Assembly: GCA_015258095.1 (NCBI GenBank)
Contig: JABZIV010000055.1
Location: 1-9,527 of the forward strand
Reading direction: 5' to 3'
DNA from: Lachnospiraceae bacterium
GTDB lineage: Bacteria; Bacillota; Clostridia; Lachnospirales; Lachnospiraceae
Length of the DNA stretch: 9,527 nucleotides
Shown: positions 1 to 7,357 of the stretch, piece by piece
How the letters are laid out: every line of letters begins with the position of its first letter
Numbering within the stretch: the stretch's first letter is position 1
Position numbers and translations under genes: made by a program
Notes under the pieces: model-generated
Database searches by the model: none
What the model saw: the letters and a program-made list of their open reading frames with translations, nothing else
What the model was told of the DNA's origin: nothing

Positions 1-1352
1 GGCCGAAGGACTATACTTTGGATGTGGTGTATTACTATGATGATCAGCAGACAGTTGATTTGATGACCATTATTGGTCAGTATTGGCAGGAAGTAGGCGT
101 AAAAGCAAAGTTTAGAAAGCTGGAAGGGGACCTTGCTTCTCAGTTATGGGTTCCGCCCACAGACAAAGAGAAAGGACCGTCAGTCGTAAAGTGGGATTTG
201 GCGTATGCTGCCGTTGCAGCGCTTTGTGAAAGCGAGTTCTATAACCGCTTTGCTTCTACTGCATCCAATAACTCTACTGTACCTAAGCAGGAAGGTTTAG
301 ATGAACTGATTACGGAATCCAATGCCACCATGAATGCAGAGGAGCAGAAAAAAGCCTTTTTCAAGATTCAGAATCTTATTGCTGAGAAGGAATTGGCGAT
401 GCCGTTGTATCATCAGGTTTGTTTCATTTATACCAGTGACAAACTCGATACTGCCGGGGTTAAATTCGGAAACGATCAGTTCTCCTATGAAAAAAACATT
501 TTAGATTGGAAGATTAATCGGGATGATAAGACCATGTATACCAATGGCGGCCCGGAAGAGTTTTTCTGGTCTCCTATGGTAAATCCGGGATATATGCTGA
601 GTACGGAATTGGTTTTTGACAAGTTGATTAACGCGGACAGTACTCTTACACCGACGGATGGAATGCTTGCAGAAAGCTATAAGGTATCCGAAGACAATAA
701 AACAATTGAGTTTGTTCTTCGAGACGGATTGAAGTGGCATGATGATCAGCCTTTAACCGGAGACGATGTAAAGTTTACCTTAGAGCTGATGTTGAAGACA
801 CCGGGTACAAATGCGGTTGCTTCGGAAGTGGTAAAAGCAATTAAAGGCTCATCTGACTTCCTGGATGGAAAAACGGATAACCTGGAAGGGGTTACTGTAG
901 AAGGAAATAAGGTAACTGTGAACTTTGATTCTGTTTCAGCGAATGCACTTGCTGTTTTCTCTCAGTGGCCGATACTTCCGAAACATTGTCTTGAAAAGGC
1001 GAATCCGGAAACGCTTCAGCAGGATCAGTTCTGGCAGAAACCGATTGGATCCGGACCCTATAAGGTAGATGAAGTGGTTTTGAACAACTATGCAACCTTG
1101 AAGAGATGGGATGGCTATTACAAAAAGGGAAGCGGCAATATTGATAAAATTTACCTCTTTGCAAGTGGAGAAAATGATGCAAACCTTGTAAAGAATGCCG
1201 GAGCAGGAAAGATAGATTACGCATGGAGCAAGTCTACAGAGGATGCAAAGGCAATAGAGGCTATGGACAGTATGAAGGTAACTTCCGCGAATATCCGTTA
1301 CACAAGATGCTTCTATATTAATCAATTCCCTCATGAAGCGAATATAAAGTAA
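1..1352 (+). CDS. ABC transporter substrate-binding protein, SBP_bac_5 type, 5'-partial, rearranged domains
   Basis: The reading frame is open from base 3 to TAA at 1350-1352, so the gene starts upstream; the TTG at 18 is only an internal codon. About 449 residues are visible. Residues 1 to ~172 match the C-terminal half of a family-5 SBP, with a YWQEVGVKAKF strand-helix unit and the MPLYHQVCFIYT strand near the usual C-terminus. From ~177 the protein begins again like the N-terminus of a mature SBP (LVFDKLI, LAESYKVSEDNKTIEFVLRD, GLKWHDDQPLTGDDVKFT, GSGPYKV) with no signal peptide between. It stops after RCFYINQF, where a normal SBP would cross into its second half. An extracytoplasmic, lipid-anchored ligand binder for the following permeases is the family role. 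The signal peptide and first N-terminal half would lie outside the window. Alternatives are a tandem SBP with a truncated second copy, a circular permutation, or a recombination remnant. Family certain; architecture functional status unknown. Confidence 0.9.
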   Translation, partial: PKDYTLDVVYYYDDQQTVDLMTIIGQYWQEVGVKAKFRKLEGDLASQLWVPPTDKEKGPSVVKWDLAYAAVAALCESEFYNRFASTASNNSTVPKQEGLDELITESNATMNAEEQKKAFFKIQNLIAEKELAMPLYHQVCFIYTSDKLDTAGVKFGNDQFSYEKNILDWKINRDDKTMYTNGGPEEFFWSPMVNPGYMLSTELVFDKLINADSTLTPTDGMLAESYKVSEDNKTIEFVLRDGLKWHDDQPLTGDDVKFTLELMLKTPGTNAVASEVVKAIKGSSDFLDGKTDNLEGVTVEGNKVTVNFDSVSANALAVFSQWPILPKHCLEKANPETLQQDQFWQKPIGSGPYKVDEVVLNNYATLKRWDGYYKKGSGNIDKIYLFASGENDANLVKNAGAGKIDYAWSKSTEDAKAIEAMDSMKVTSANIRYTRCFYINQFPHEANIK

Positions 1353-1364
1353 AAAAGCTAAGCT

Positions 1365-1399
1365 CGTGGCGGATCGATAAAACGGTCCGCCATGTTTTT
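1365..1399 (+). terminator. Rho-independent terminator or attenuator between SBP and permease genes
   Basis: The arms CGTGGCGGATCG (1365-1376) and CGGTCCGCCATG (1383-1394) pair over 12 positions, two of them G-T, around the loop ATAAAA. TTTTT follows at once (1395-1399). It lies 13 nt after the SBP stop and ends 26 nt before the next start. Partial termination here would give more SBP than permease message, a common arrangement in SBP-dependent importers. The T-tract is short, so leakiness is plausible; that is inference. Confidence 0.8.
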
Positions 1400-1425
1400 C
1401 ATGGTAAAAGAATAGAGAGATAAAA

Positions 1426-2385
1426 ATGGGCAATTACATAATACGTAAAGTCTTAACATTAATACCGATGATGTTGGTTATCAGTTTCCTGATTTACCTC
1501 GGAATGGAGCTGATGCCGGGAGATGCTATTGATTTTTTAATCCCGCCGGATGCACTTTCTACGATGTCTCCGGAGCAGCTCAATGCTATGCGAGAAGCTT
1601 TGGGCTTGAATGATCCGTTTTTCCTTCGCTATCTTAAATGGCTTGTTGGTATGCTTCACGGAGATTTCGGATATAGTCTGCAAAGTGGTGTGCCTGTTCT
1701 GACTCTTATGAAGAATCATCTTCCGGCAACCATTGAGCTTACATTTACAGCACTTGTAATGTCTTCCGTCTTCGGGATTCTTCTTGGAGTGATTAGTGCC
1801 TTGAAGAAAGGAACAATCTTGGACCAGATCTTAAGTGTATTAGGTATGGTTGGAGTTGCTATTCCCCAGTTTTTATTAGGGCTTATCTTTATCGACGCCT
1901 TTGCATTGCATAACAGTATTCTTCCGGTTGGCGGACGCATGGCTTATGCAGGACAGAATTTTATTCAGAGACTTCCTTACTTGATTATGCCGGCGACAGT
2001 TCTTGGCTTTGCTTTAACTGCCGGGGTAATGCGCTATGGCCGTTCAAGCATGCTGGATTCTATGGGACATGATTATATGAAGACAGCCAGGAGCAAGGGT
2101 TTACCTGAATGGAGGGTGAATCTCCTGCACGGACTCCGTGCTGCCATGACGCCGGTTGTTGTCCTGATTGGCTTTCGACTTCCGATGTTAATTGGCGGAG
2201 CTGTGGTTGTGGAAGAGGTTTTCCAATGGCCGGGAATTGGGGTTCTCTTTGTGTCTGCTGTGCGGTCACAGAATACACCACTCGTTATGATTATCGGATT
2301 TTTCAGCGTTTTGATGGTTTTGATTGCGAGTATTGTTGTAGATATCATTACAGCTATGCTTGATCCGAGAATTAAGTTGAGTTAG
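1426..2385 (+). CDS. ABC transporter permease, DppB/OppB-like
   Basis: This 319-residue inner-membrane protein has the length and layout of the first permease of PepT-family importers. It has an N-terminal TM at ~9-29, then a soluble segment with the typical ALGLNDPFFLRYLKWL and GDFGYSL motifs at ~58-85. Further TM segments lie at ~101-124, 134-158, 184-202, 240-265 and 284-310. The BPD_transp_1 coupling (EAA) loop is clear at ~216-236 (DYMKTARSKGL), followed by GGAVVVEEVFQWPGIG (257-272). The protein ends in DPRIKLS, a usual ending for this family. It should form the translocation pore with the next gene's product and contact the ATPases through the EAA loop. The SD is modest (GAGAGA at 1415-1420, five nt before ATG). 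It stops 9 nt before the second permease. Substrate cannot be read from the sequence. Confidence 0.95.
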   Translation: MGNYIIRKVLTLIPMMLVISFLIYLGMELMPGDAIDFLIPPDALSTMSPEQLNAMREALGLNDPFFLRYLKWLVGMLHGDFGYSLQSGVPVLTLMKNHLPATIELTFTALVMSSVFGILLGVISALKKGTILDQILSVLGMVGVAIPQFLLGLIFIDAFALHNSILPVGGRMAYAGQNFIQRLPYLIMPATVLGFALTAGVMRYGRSSMLDSMGHDYMKTARSKGLPEWRVNLLHGLRAAMTPVVVLIGFRLPMLIGGAVVVEEVFQWPGIGVLFVSAVRSQNTPLVMIIGFFSVLMVLIASIVVDIITAMLDPRIKLS

Positions 2386-2394
2386 GGGGATGCG

Positions 2395-3306
2395 ATGAAA
2401 AGTGCATTGGATCGGAAAATGGATCGGATACTCGCGAGGGAGAATTCCGGAAAGATTAAGAAAAAGATTAAGAATCGTGCTTTACGAAAACTATTTGCCA
2501 ACAAGCTATCTATTTTTGGCTTTATTATATTTTTTCTCATTATTTTTCTTTGCGTTTTTGCCCCGCTTTTTACACCGTATAGTTCTACAAAAGTGGATTT
2601 AAGAAACATTCTGAGTCCTCCTACGGGAGCCCATATCTTGGGAACGGATAAAGTAGGAAGGGATATATGGGCAAGAATTCTTTACGGCGGAAGAATATCC
2701 ATAGAAGTAGGTTTAGGTAGTGCACTCATTGCAACGATTCTGGGTGTCTCGCTGGGAACGATTGCCGGATATAAGGGCGGTTTCTTTGACGGTGTTGTGA
2801 TGAAAGTATCGGAAATTCTGATGTCTTTCCCGCAGATTATCCTGGTTCTTATTTTGGTGACGATTACCGGACAAAGTTTGTGGAACTTGATTTTTATCTT
2901 CTCCTTAACCGGATGGCCTTCGATGTATCGAATGGCACGTTCGCAGATGTTGTCTTTAAGAGAGCAGGAGTATGTCCAGGCTTTAAAGGCTTTTGGGGTA
3001 GGCAGTATGCGTATTGCTTTTGTTCATATGCTTCCGAATGCAATCGGCCCTATTTTTGTAAACATTACCCTTTCTACAGCCATGTTTATTTTACAAGAAG
3101 CATCTTTAAGTTTCTTGGGCCTTGGAGTTCCTTTGGAGGTTGCCACGTGGGGAAATATCTTAAATGCAGCACAAGATTTAATGATCTTGAAAAATGCATG
3201 GTGGGTATGGCTTCCAACAGGTGTCGTAGTTACCCTTTTTGTGATTGGCATCAACTTTATCGGAGATGGCTTAAGGGATGCGACGGATCCGACGCAGATT
3301 GGATAG
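2395..3306 (+). CDS. ABC transporter permease, DppC/OppC-like
   Basis: This 303-residue protein is the second permease of the importer. A lysine/arginine-rich cytoplasmic N-terminus (1-37) precedes the first TM at ~39-60. The family hallmark LGTDKVGRDIWARILYGGR lies at 82-100. More TM segments follow at ~104-125, 140-160, 163-178, 215-235 and 270-292. The EAA coupling loop is at ~190-213 (EYVQALKAFGVGSMRIAFVH), and the C-terminal signature GDGLRDATDPT at 290-300 is typical of DppC. The SD AGGGGGA (2384-2390) overlaps the stop of the upstream gene and is well placed for ATG 2395. An ATG at 2390 is in another frame. It should pair with the DppB-like protein. I see nothing broken or missing. Confidence 0.95.
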   Translation: MKSALDRKMDRILARENSGKIKKKIKNRALRKLFANKLSIFGFIIFFLIIFLCVFAPLFTPYSSTKVDLRNILSPPTGAHILGTDKVGRDIWARILYGGRISIEVGLGSALIATILGVSLGTIAGYKGGFFDGVVMKVSEILMSFPQIILVLILVTITGQSLWNLIFIFSLTGWPSMYRMARSQMLSLREQEYVQALKAFGVGSMRIAFVHMLPNAIGPIFVNITLSTAMFILQEASLSFLGLGVPLEVATWGNILNAAQDLMILKNAWWVWLPTGVVVTLFVIGINFIGDGLRDATDPTQIG

Positions 3307-3345
3307 TTGAATAGAGGGTGGAGTTGTTGAAAATGAGGGAAGACG

Positions 3346-4353
3346 ATGAGTGAGAATACAGTGCTTGAGGTTCGCGATTTAGAGGTGAACTTTTATAATA
3401 ATGATCGTTGTAATAAGGTGCTCCGCGGTGTTTCTTTCAATCTGGAAAAAGGAAAGATTATGTGCATCGTAGGAGAGAGTGGATGCGGTAAATCCGTTAC
3501 GGCGAATTCTGTCATGGGATTGCTTCCGGATCTTTCTCGAATAGAAAAGGGAGAAATTCATTTTTATGATGCGGGAAAGGATATCCGGATAGATCGATTA
3601 AAAAGAAAAGGAAAAGAAATGCGAGAGATACGGGGAAACGGTATCTCGATGATTTTTCAAGACCCGATGACAGCCTTAAATCCGGTATTTACTGTAGGAT
3701 ATCAAATTAATGAGGCTTTACTGTATCACAATATGGCAAGAAATAAGCGTGATGCGAAGGAGAAAGCAATTGGATTGTTAAAGGATATGGGCATCCCGCT
3801 TCCTGAAAAGAGGGTGGACGAATATCCCTATCAATTTTCCGGAGGGATGTGTCAGAGAGCGATGATTGCCATGGCAATGAGCTGCCAGCCTAAGGTTCTG
3901 ATTGCGGATGAGCCGACGACCGCGCTGGATGTGACAATTCAGGCACAGATTTTTGAATTAATGTTACAGCTTAAAAATGAAAAGGATGCCGCTATTCTTC
4001 TTATCACGCATGATATGGGAGTTGTGGCGGAGCTTGCAGACAATGTGGCAGTCATGTATATGGGAAATATTGTAGAAAGCGGAGACGCTGAAGCAGTGCT
4101 GACCCGTTCTGCACACCCTTATACGAAGGCTCTTATTCAGTCCATCCCAGTTCTGGGAAGAGGAAAAAAACAGGATTTACAGCCAATCAAAGGCTCTACT
4201 CCGGATCCTTATCATCGTCCGAAGGGATGTCAGTTTGCACCCAGATGTGCGTATGCAACGGAACTTTGTCAAGCGGAAATGCCGGATGAAGTTGAAATTG
4301 AACCGGGACACAAGTGCAGATGTTTTTTTGCTTTGAGTGGAAAGGAGGGGTAG
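3346..4353 (+). CDS. ABC transporter ATP-binding protein, DppD/OppD-like
   Basis: This 335-residue cytoplasmic ATPase energises the importer. The ABC motifs are in order: Walker A GESGCGKS (43-50), Q-loop FQDP (Q105), signature FSGGM (164-168), Walker B VLIADEP (184-190), D-loop ALD and switch His222 in THD. The C-terminal oligopeptide-transporter extension contains the HPYTKAL motif (257-263) and four spaced cysteines (C295, C301, C308, C324). Such a C-terminal cysteine set binds an iron-sulfur cluster in some DppD/OppD structures. The signature has Met in place of the usual Gln (LSGGQ), common among OppD proteins. The SD GAGGGA (3335-3340) lies five nt before the ATG. The gene starts 39 nt after the second permease and ends 4 nt before the next start, which implies co-translation with the partner ATPase. 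Confidence 0.95.
   Translation: MSENTVLEVRDLEVNFYNNDRCNKVLRGVSFNLEKGKIMCIVGESGCGKSVTANSVMGLLPDLSRIEKGEIHFYDAGKDIRIDRLKRKGKEMREIRGNGISMIFQDPMTALNPVFTVGYQINEALLYHNMARNKRDAKEKAIGLLKDMGIPLPEKRVDEYPYQFSGGMCQRAMIAMAMSCQPKVLIADEPTTALDVTIQAQIFELMLQLKNEKDAAILLITHDMGVVAELADNVAVMYMGNIVESGDAEAVLTRSAHPYTKALIQSIPVLGRGKKQDLQPIKGSTPDPYHRPKGCQFAPRCAYATELCQAEMPDEVEIEPGHKCRCFFALSGKEG
4343..4350 (+). promoter_or_regulatory. Strong Shine-Dalgarno deciding the DppF-like start
   Basis: AGGAGGGG lies seven nt before ATG 4358, overlapping the last codons of the preceding ATPase gene. It favours ATG 4358 over the in-frame GTG at 4337, which lies upstream of this site and would overlap the previous gene by 17 nt. Confidence 0.75.
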
Positions 4354-4357
4354 TAAG

Positions 4358-5419
4358 ATGAGCACAAATGTAGAAGAAAGAGTGGAAGAAAAAAAGAGTG
4401 AAGAACGTAAAGTTCTCATTAAAGTAAACGGATTAAAAACTTACTATCCTGTGAAAAAAGGAATATTTAGAAGAACTGTTGGTCATGTGAAGGCAGTAGA
4501 TAATGTTAGCTTGGACATTTATCAAGGAGAAATCCTTGGTGTGGTTGGGGAAAGCGGATGCGGAAAAACCACATTGGGGAAAAGCATCTTACAACTCATT
4601 AAACCGACAGAAGGCAGTATTCGCTATGCTTTTTCGGATGGAGAAAAAGAATTGATAGGAATGCCGAAGAAGGAACTGGATGAGGCAAGATCTAAGATGC
4701 AGATTGTTTTTCAGGATCCTTATTCGTCTTTGAATCCTTCTTTTACCATCTTCGGATCCATGCAGGAACCGCTCATTCGCTTTGGAGAGAAGAGTAAAAA
4801 GAAAAGAAAAGAAAAGATTGCAGAACTGCTCAAAGATGTTAATCTTCCACCGGAGTATATGGACCGGTATCCGAATGAATTTTCGGGTGGACAGAGACAG
4901 AGGATTGGTATAGCAAGAGCTTTGTCGGTTTCTCCGGAATTTATTGTCTGTGATGAAGCGGTGTCTGCACTGGATGTATCCATACAAGCACAGGTTTTAC
5001 AACTTTTAAAGAAGCTACAGGTTGAACGGAATCTGACGTATATGTTCATTACACACGATTTATCGGTAGTGGAGTATATCAGCGATCGTATTGTAGTGAT
5101 GTATTTGGGTAGAATTGTAGAGATGGCAGATACCGACGAGCTCTTTGAAAACACGTTACATCCCTATACGAAGGCTCTTCTGAGTGCGATTCCCATCGCG
5201 GATATTCATAAGAGAAGAAAAAGAATTCCTCTTCAAGGGGATGTACCGAGTCCTGTTAATCCACCTTCCGGATGCACCTTTCATCCACGTTGTTCTCACT
5301 GCATGGAAAGATGCAAAACGGAAGTTCCGGAACCGACGGTGATTGTAAAAAATGGCAGAGAGCATGTGGTCTGCTGTCATCTGGTCAAGGAACAGTTAGA
5401 GAAAACAAAAGAGTCATAA
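4358..5419 (+). CDS. ABC transporter ATP-binding protein, DppF/OppF-like
   Basis: This 353-residue protein is the second ATPase of the importer and should heterodimerise with the DppD-like protein under the permeases. Its N-terminus (1-18) is highly charged. The LKTYYPVKKGIFRR stretch (26-39) is typical of OppF. Then come Walker A GESGCGKT (64-71), Q-loop FQDPYSSLNP (Q119), canonical signature FSGGQRQR (175-182), Walker B FIVCDEA (195-201), ALDVS and switch His233. Walker B is followed by Ala where most relatives have Pro; the catalytic Glu200 is present. The C-terminal HPYTKALLSAIP motif (268-279) precedes a cysteine-rich tail (C306, C312, C315, C319, C339, C340). The start is set by the SD at 4343-4350. 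The gene is intact and followed after 48 purine-rich nt by the aldolase gene, with no terminator seen between them. Confidence 0.95.
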   Translation: MSTNVEERVEEKKSEERKVLIKVNGLKTYYPVKKGIFRRTVGHVKAVDNVSLDIYQGEILGVVGESGCGKTTLGKSILQLIKPTEGSIRYAFSDGEKELIGMPKKELDEARSKMQIVFQDPYSSLNPSFTIFGSMQEPLIRFGEKSKKKRKEKIAELLKDVNLPPEYMDRYPNEFSGGQRQRIGIARALSVSPEFIVCDEAVSALDVSIQAQVLQLLKKLQVERNLTYMFITHDLSVVEYISDRIVVMYLGRIVEMADTDELFENTLHPYTKALLSAIPIADIHKRRKRIPLQGDVPSPVNPPSGCTFHPRCSHCMERCKTEVPEPTVIVKNGREHVVCCHLVKEQLEKTKES

Positions 5420-5467
5420 AATCGAAGGAAGTAGAAAGAAAAAGAAGAAAGGACGGGAAGAGTAACC

Positions 5468-6391
5468 ATGGGCCATTTTGCAATGAATGAGATGAAAGGT
5501 GTTATACCGGCTATGCTTAGCTTTTTTGATGAGAGAGAAAATGTGGATGTAGAGTGCACAGAGCGAATGGTGGACTTTATGTTGGAAAAGGGTGCAGACG
5601 GATTCTATTTAACCGGAAGCACCGGTTCCTGCTTTACGATGACGGGAGAAGAGCGGAATCTTGTAGTGGATACGGTTGTAAAAAAAGTAAATGGTCGTGT
5701 TCCGGTAATTGTTCATGTAGGGGATATTGGGACGAAAAAGTCCATTGAACTTGCGAGACACGCGTATGAAGCTGGCGCAGATGCAATATCATCTGTTCCC
5801 CCATTTTACTGGAGGTTTGGAAAAGAGTATATCTACAATTATTACAAGGATATCGCGGAGTCGACGCCTCTTCCGATGGTGGTCTATAATATTCAGCTTG
5901 CCGGTCTTATGGATATGGATTTGCTGTTGAGATTGACAGAGCTTCCGAATGTACAGGGATTGAAGTACACTGCTCGTTCCCATGATGAAATGGGATTTTT
6001 AAAAGAAAAGCTGGGCAAAGACTTTATGATTTACTCGGGCTGTGACGAGATAGCTTTTTCAGGGCTCTGTGCAGGGGCGGACGGAATCATCGGTTCATTC
6101 TACAATTTATTCCCGGATTTATATCAGAAGATAGTGAGAAAATTTAAGGAAAGTGATATTCAGGGTGGAATGCACTTACAAAAGATTGCGGATGAAGTTA
6201 TTTTTGCAGCTTTAAAGTATGATTTTCCTTCCGTTCTTCATAGCATGATGCGTTGGAGAGGCCAAGAAGCAGGCTTTGCAAGGAGACCATTCCGGAATTA
6301 TACGGATGCCGAACTTACGGGCCTTAAGGAAGAAATTGCAAAGATTAAAGAAAAGTATCAGACGAAGGAGTTGGATATCTTCAACTTTTAA
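5468..6391 (+). CDS. DapA/NAL-superfamily aldolase, N-acetylneuraminate lyase-like
   Basis: This 307-residue TIM-barrel class-I aldolase aligns by eye with E. coli N-acetylneuraminate lyase (NanA) over its full length. Conserved are GST (S51, T52, pyruvate carboxylate binding), Tyr114 in PPFYWRF, catalytic Tyr140 in VVYNI, Schiff-base Lys166 in GLKYT, Thr168, G191-D193-E194 in SGCDE, and Ser210 in GSFYN. The DHDPS arginine after the catalytic Tyr is absent (NIQLAG here), so a lysine-biosynthetic role is unlikely. The expected reaction is reversible cleavage of a sialic acid or similar 2-keto sugar acid to pyruvate plus an aldose. Departures from NanA are GSTGS for GSTGE and Cys for Tyr before DE. 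ATG 5468 is chosen for GGGAAGAG (5455-5462); ATG 5483 lacks an SD. The ABC importer just upstream suggests uptake and cleavage in one operon. Family certain; exact substrate inferred. Confidence 0.88.
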   Translation: MGHFAMNEMKGVIPAMLSFFDERENVDVECTERMVDFMLEKGADGFYLTGSTGSCFTMTGEERNLVVDTVVKKVNGRVPVIVHVGDIGTKKSIELARHAYEAGADAISSVPPFYWRFGKEYIYNYYKDIAESTPLPMVVYNIQLAGLMDMDLLLRLTELPNVQGLKYTARSHDEMGFLKEKLGKDFMIYSGCDEIAFSGLCAGADGIIGSFYNLFPDLYQKIVRKFKESDIQGGMHLQKIADEVIFAALKYDFPSVLHSMMRWRGQEAGFARRPFRNYTDAELTGLKEEIAKIKEKYQTKELDIFNF

Positions 6392-6421
6392 CCCCCATCC
6401 CCTTCTTTCCGAATCCTCATC

Positions 6422-6450
6422 TTTCCAAATTTTCCGTCCTGTGTCATAAT
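6422..6450 (+). promoter_or_regulatory. Candidate sigma-A promoter for the hydrolase-permease pair
   Basis: TTTCCA (6422-6427) and CATAAT (6445-6450) are separated by 17 nt, and TGT directly precedes the -10 to give an extended -10 element. This lies in the 143-nt gap after the aldolase, the longest gap in the window, which is consistent with a new transcription unit. Transcription would begin near 6457, leaving a leader of about 78 nt. The -35 matches the consensus at four of six bases. Confidence 0.45.
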
Positions 6451-6484
6451 ACAGCTTTAAAAAGAGTAGAGTTGAGATGCCGGA

Positions 6485-6504
6485 GCCGTTGAAAGGGAAC
6501 CGGC
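6485..6504 (+). other. Short hairpin in the leader of the C26 hydrolase gene
   Basis: GCCGTT (6485-6490) can pair with AACCGGC (6498-6504) with one bulged C, around the loop GAAAGGG. It lies between the candidate promoter and the ribosome-binding region and has no T-tract, so it is not a terminator. A regulatory role is only possible. Confidence 0.25.
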
Positions 6505-6534
6505 GAGAGCAGTAGGAGAGATGAGGAAAGCAAG

Positions 6535-7287
6535 ATGAATAAACCGATAATTGGAATTTCTACAAGTGTACTGGTGGATGAGAGCGGAGAGTTTGCCGGA
6601 TATGAGAGGATTTATGTCAATAAAGACTATGTGTCCGCAGTTCTCCGTGCCGGAGGGGTCCCTCTTATGATTCCGATGGAAGAGGATGAGGAGAATCTTC
6701 GGAAGACGGTCTCCCTTCTGGATGGCATCATCTTCTCCGGAGGGCAGGACATTGCGCCGGAACGTTACGGAGAAGAACCCCATGCCAAGCTTGGAGGAAT
6801 TTGCCCGGAGAGAGATGCTTTTGATTTTCCGCTCTATCGCCTGGCGAAGGAGTATTCGTTACCGATTCTCGGGATTTGTCGCGGCTTTCAATTAATGACC
6901 GTTGCGGAAGGGGGAAGCTTATACCAGGATTTATCGGAGCGGGAAAAGGAGAGTTTTAAGCATAATCAGGGGAGCGGCCCTTCGGTTCCGACCCATACCG
7001 TGAAGCTCGAGAAGGAAAGCAAACTCTTTTCCATCTTTCAGAAAGAAGAGATTCGGGTAAACAGTTTTCACCATCAGGCAGTAAAGAACGTTGCGCCTTC
7101 CGTATCCGTTTCGGGAAGAGCGCTCGATGAAGTGGTGGAAGCAATTGAATTGAAAGACTATCCCTTTGGCGTTGCCGTGCAGTTTCATCCGGAGATGTTA
7201 CAGGAAAAGAATGAGGATATGCGGAAAATATTTTCTGCGCTGGTATCTGCCGCGGAAGCGCATAAGAAGGATGAGGGCGAAGTCTAA
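6535..7287 (+). CDS. Gamma-glutamyl-GABA hydrolase family protein (peptidase C26, PuuD-like)
   Basis: This 250-residue cytoplasmic class-I glutamine-amidotransferase-fold hydrolase has the length of E. coli PuuD (254). Family marks are the PIIGIS start, the SGGQDIAPERYGEEP loop (68-82), the nucleophile elbow LGICRGFQL with Cys115 (112-120), the NSFHHQAVK segment (176-184), and VQFHPEM giving His218 and Glu220 of the triad. All three catalytic residues are present. Members cleave gamma-glutamyl amide bonds, for example gamma-glutamyl-GABA in putrescine breakdown. No other putrescine gene (puuA, puuB, puuC) is in the window, so another gamma-glutamyl compound or amide is equally possible. The SD GAGGAAAG (6523-6530) supports ATG 6535. 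The amino-acid permease follows after 70 nt with no terminator, so the two are probably co-transcribed and act on one nutrient. Confidence 0.88.
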   Translation: MNKPIIGISTSVLVDESGEFAGYERIYVNKDYVSAVLRAGGVPLMIPMEEDEENLRKTVSLLDGIIFSGGQDIAPERYGEEPHAKLGGICPERDAFDFPLYRLAKEYSLPILGICRGFQLMTVAEGGSLYQDLSEREKESFKHNQGSGPSVPTHTVKLEKESKLFSIFQKEEIRVNSFHHQAVKNVAPSVSVSGRALDEVVEAIELKDYPFGVAVQFHPEMLQEKNEDMRKIFSALVSAAEAHKKDEGEV

Positions 7288-7357
7288 ACCTTAGAGAACT
7301 GCGAGATCAGAATGGGATACGATACGGAGATAGAAAATAGAGGAAGCAGGGGTAGAG

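Noticed and set aside
18..1352. TTG at 18 as the start of the SBP gene
   Set aside because: The frame is open to base 3 upstream, no SD or signal peptide is present, and the protein begins mid-domain, so the gene continues beyond the left edge.
936..1433. Reverse-strand open frame of 165 codons across the SBP end
   Set aside because: It is antisense to a clear family-5 SBP sequence and crosses the terminator hairpin. Its translation has no recognisable domain.
3054..3070. cre-like (catabolite repression) sequence TGTAAACATTACCC
   Set aside because: It lies inside the second permease gene, far from any promoter, and breaks the consensus at several positions.
4337..4360. GTG 4337 as the start of the second ATPase
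   Set aside because: It would overlap the first ATPase gene and lacks an SD. The strong AGGAGGGG site is placed for ATG 4358.
6369..6389. Hairpin AGTTGGA / TTCAACT followed by TTT at the end of the aldolase gene
   Set aside because: The stem is short and mostly A-T with one G-T pair, and only three T follow before the stop codon completes. It is too weak to call a terminator.
5468..6391. Calling the aldolase dihydrodipicolinate synthase (DapA)
   Set aside because: The carboxylate-binding arginine after the catalytic tyrosine in DHDPS is missing, and the GSFYN, SGCDE and RRPF features match NanA better. The context is uptake and not lysine biosynthesis.
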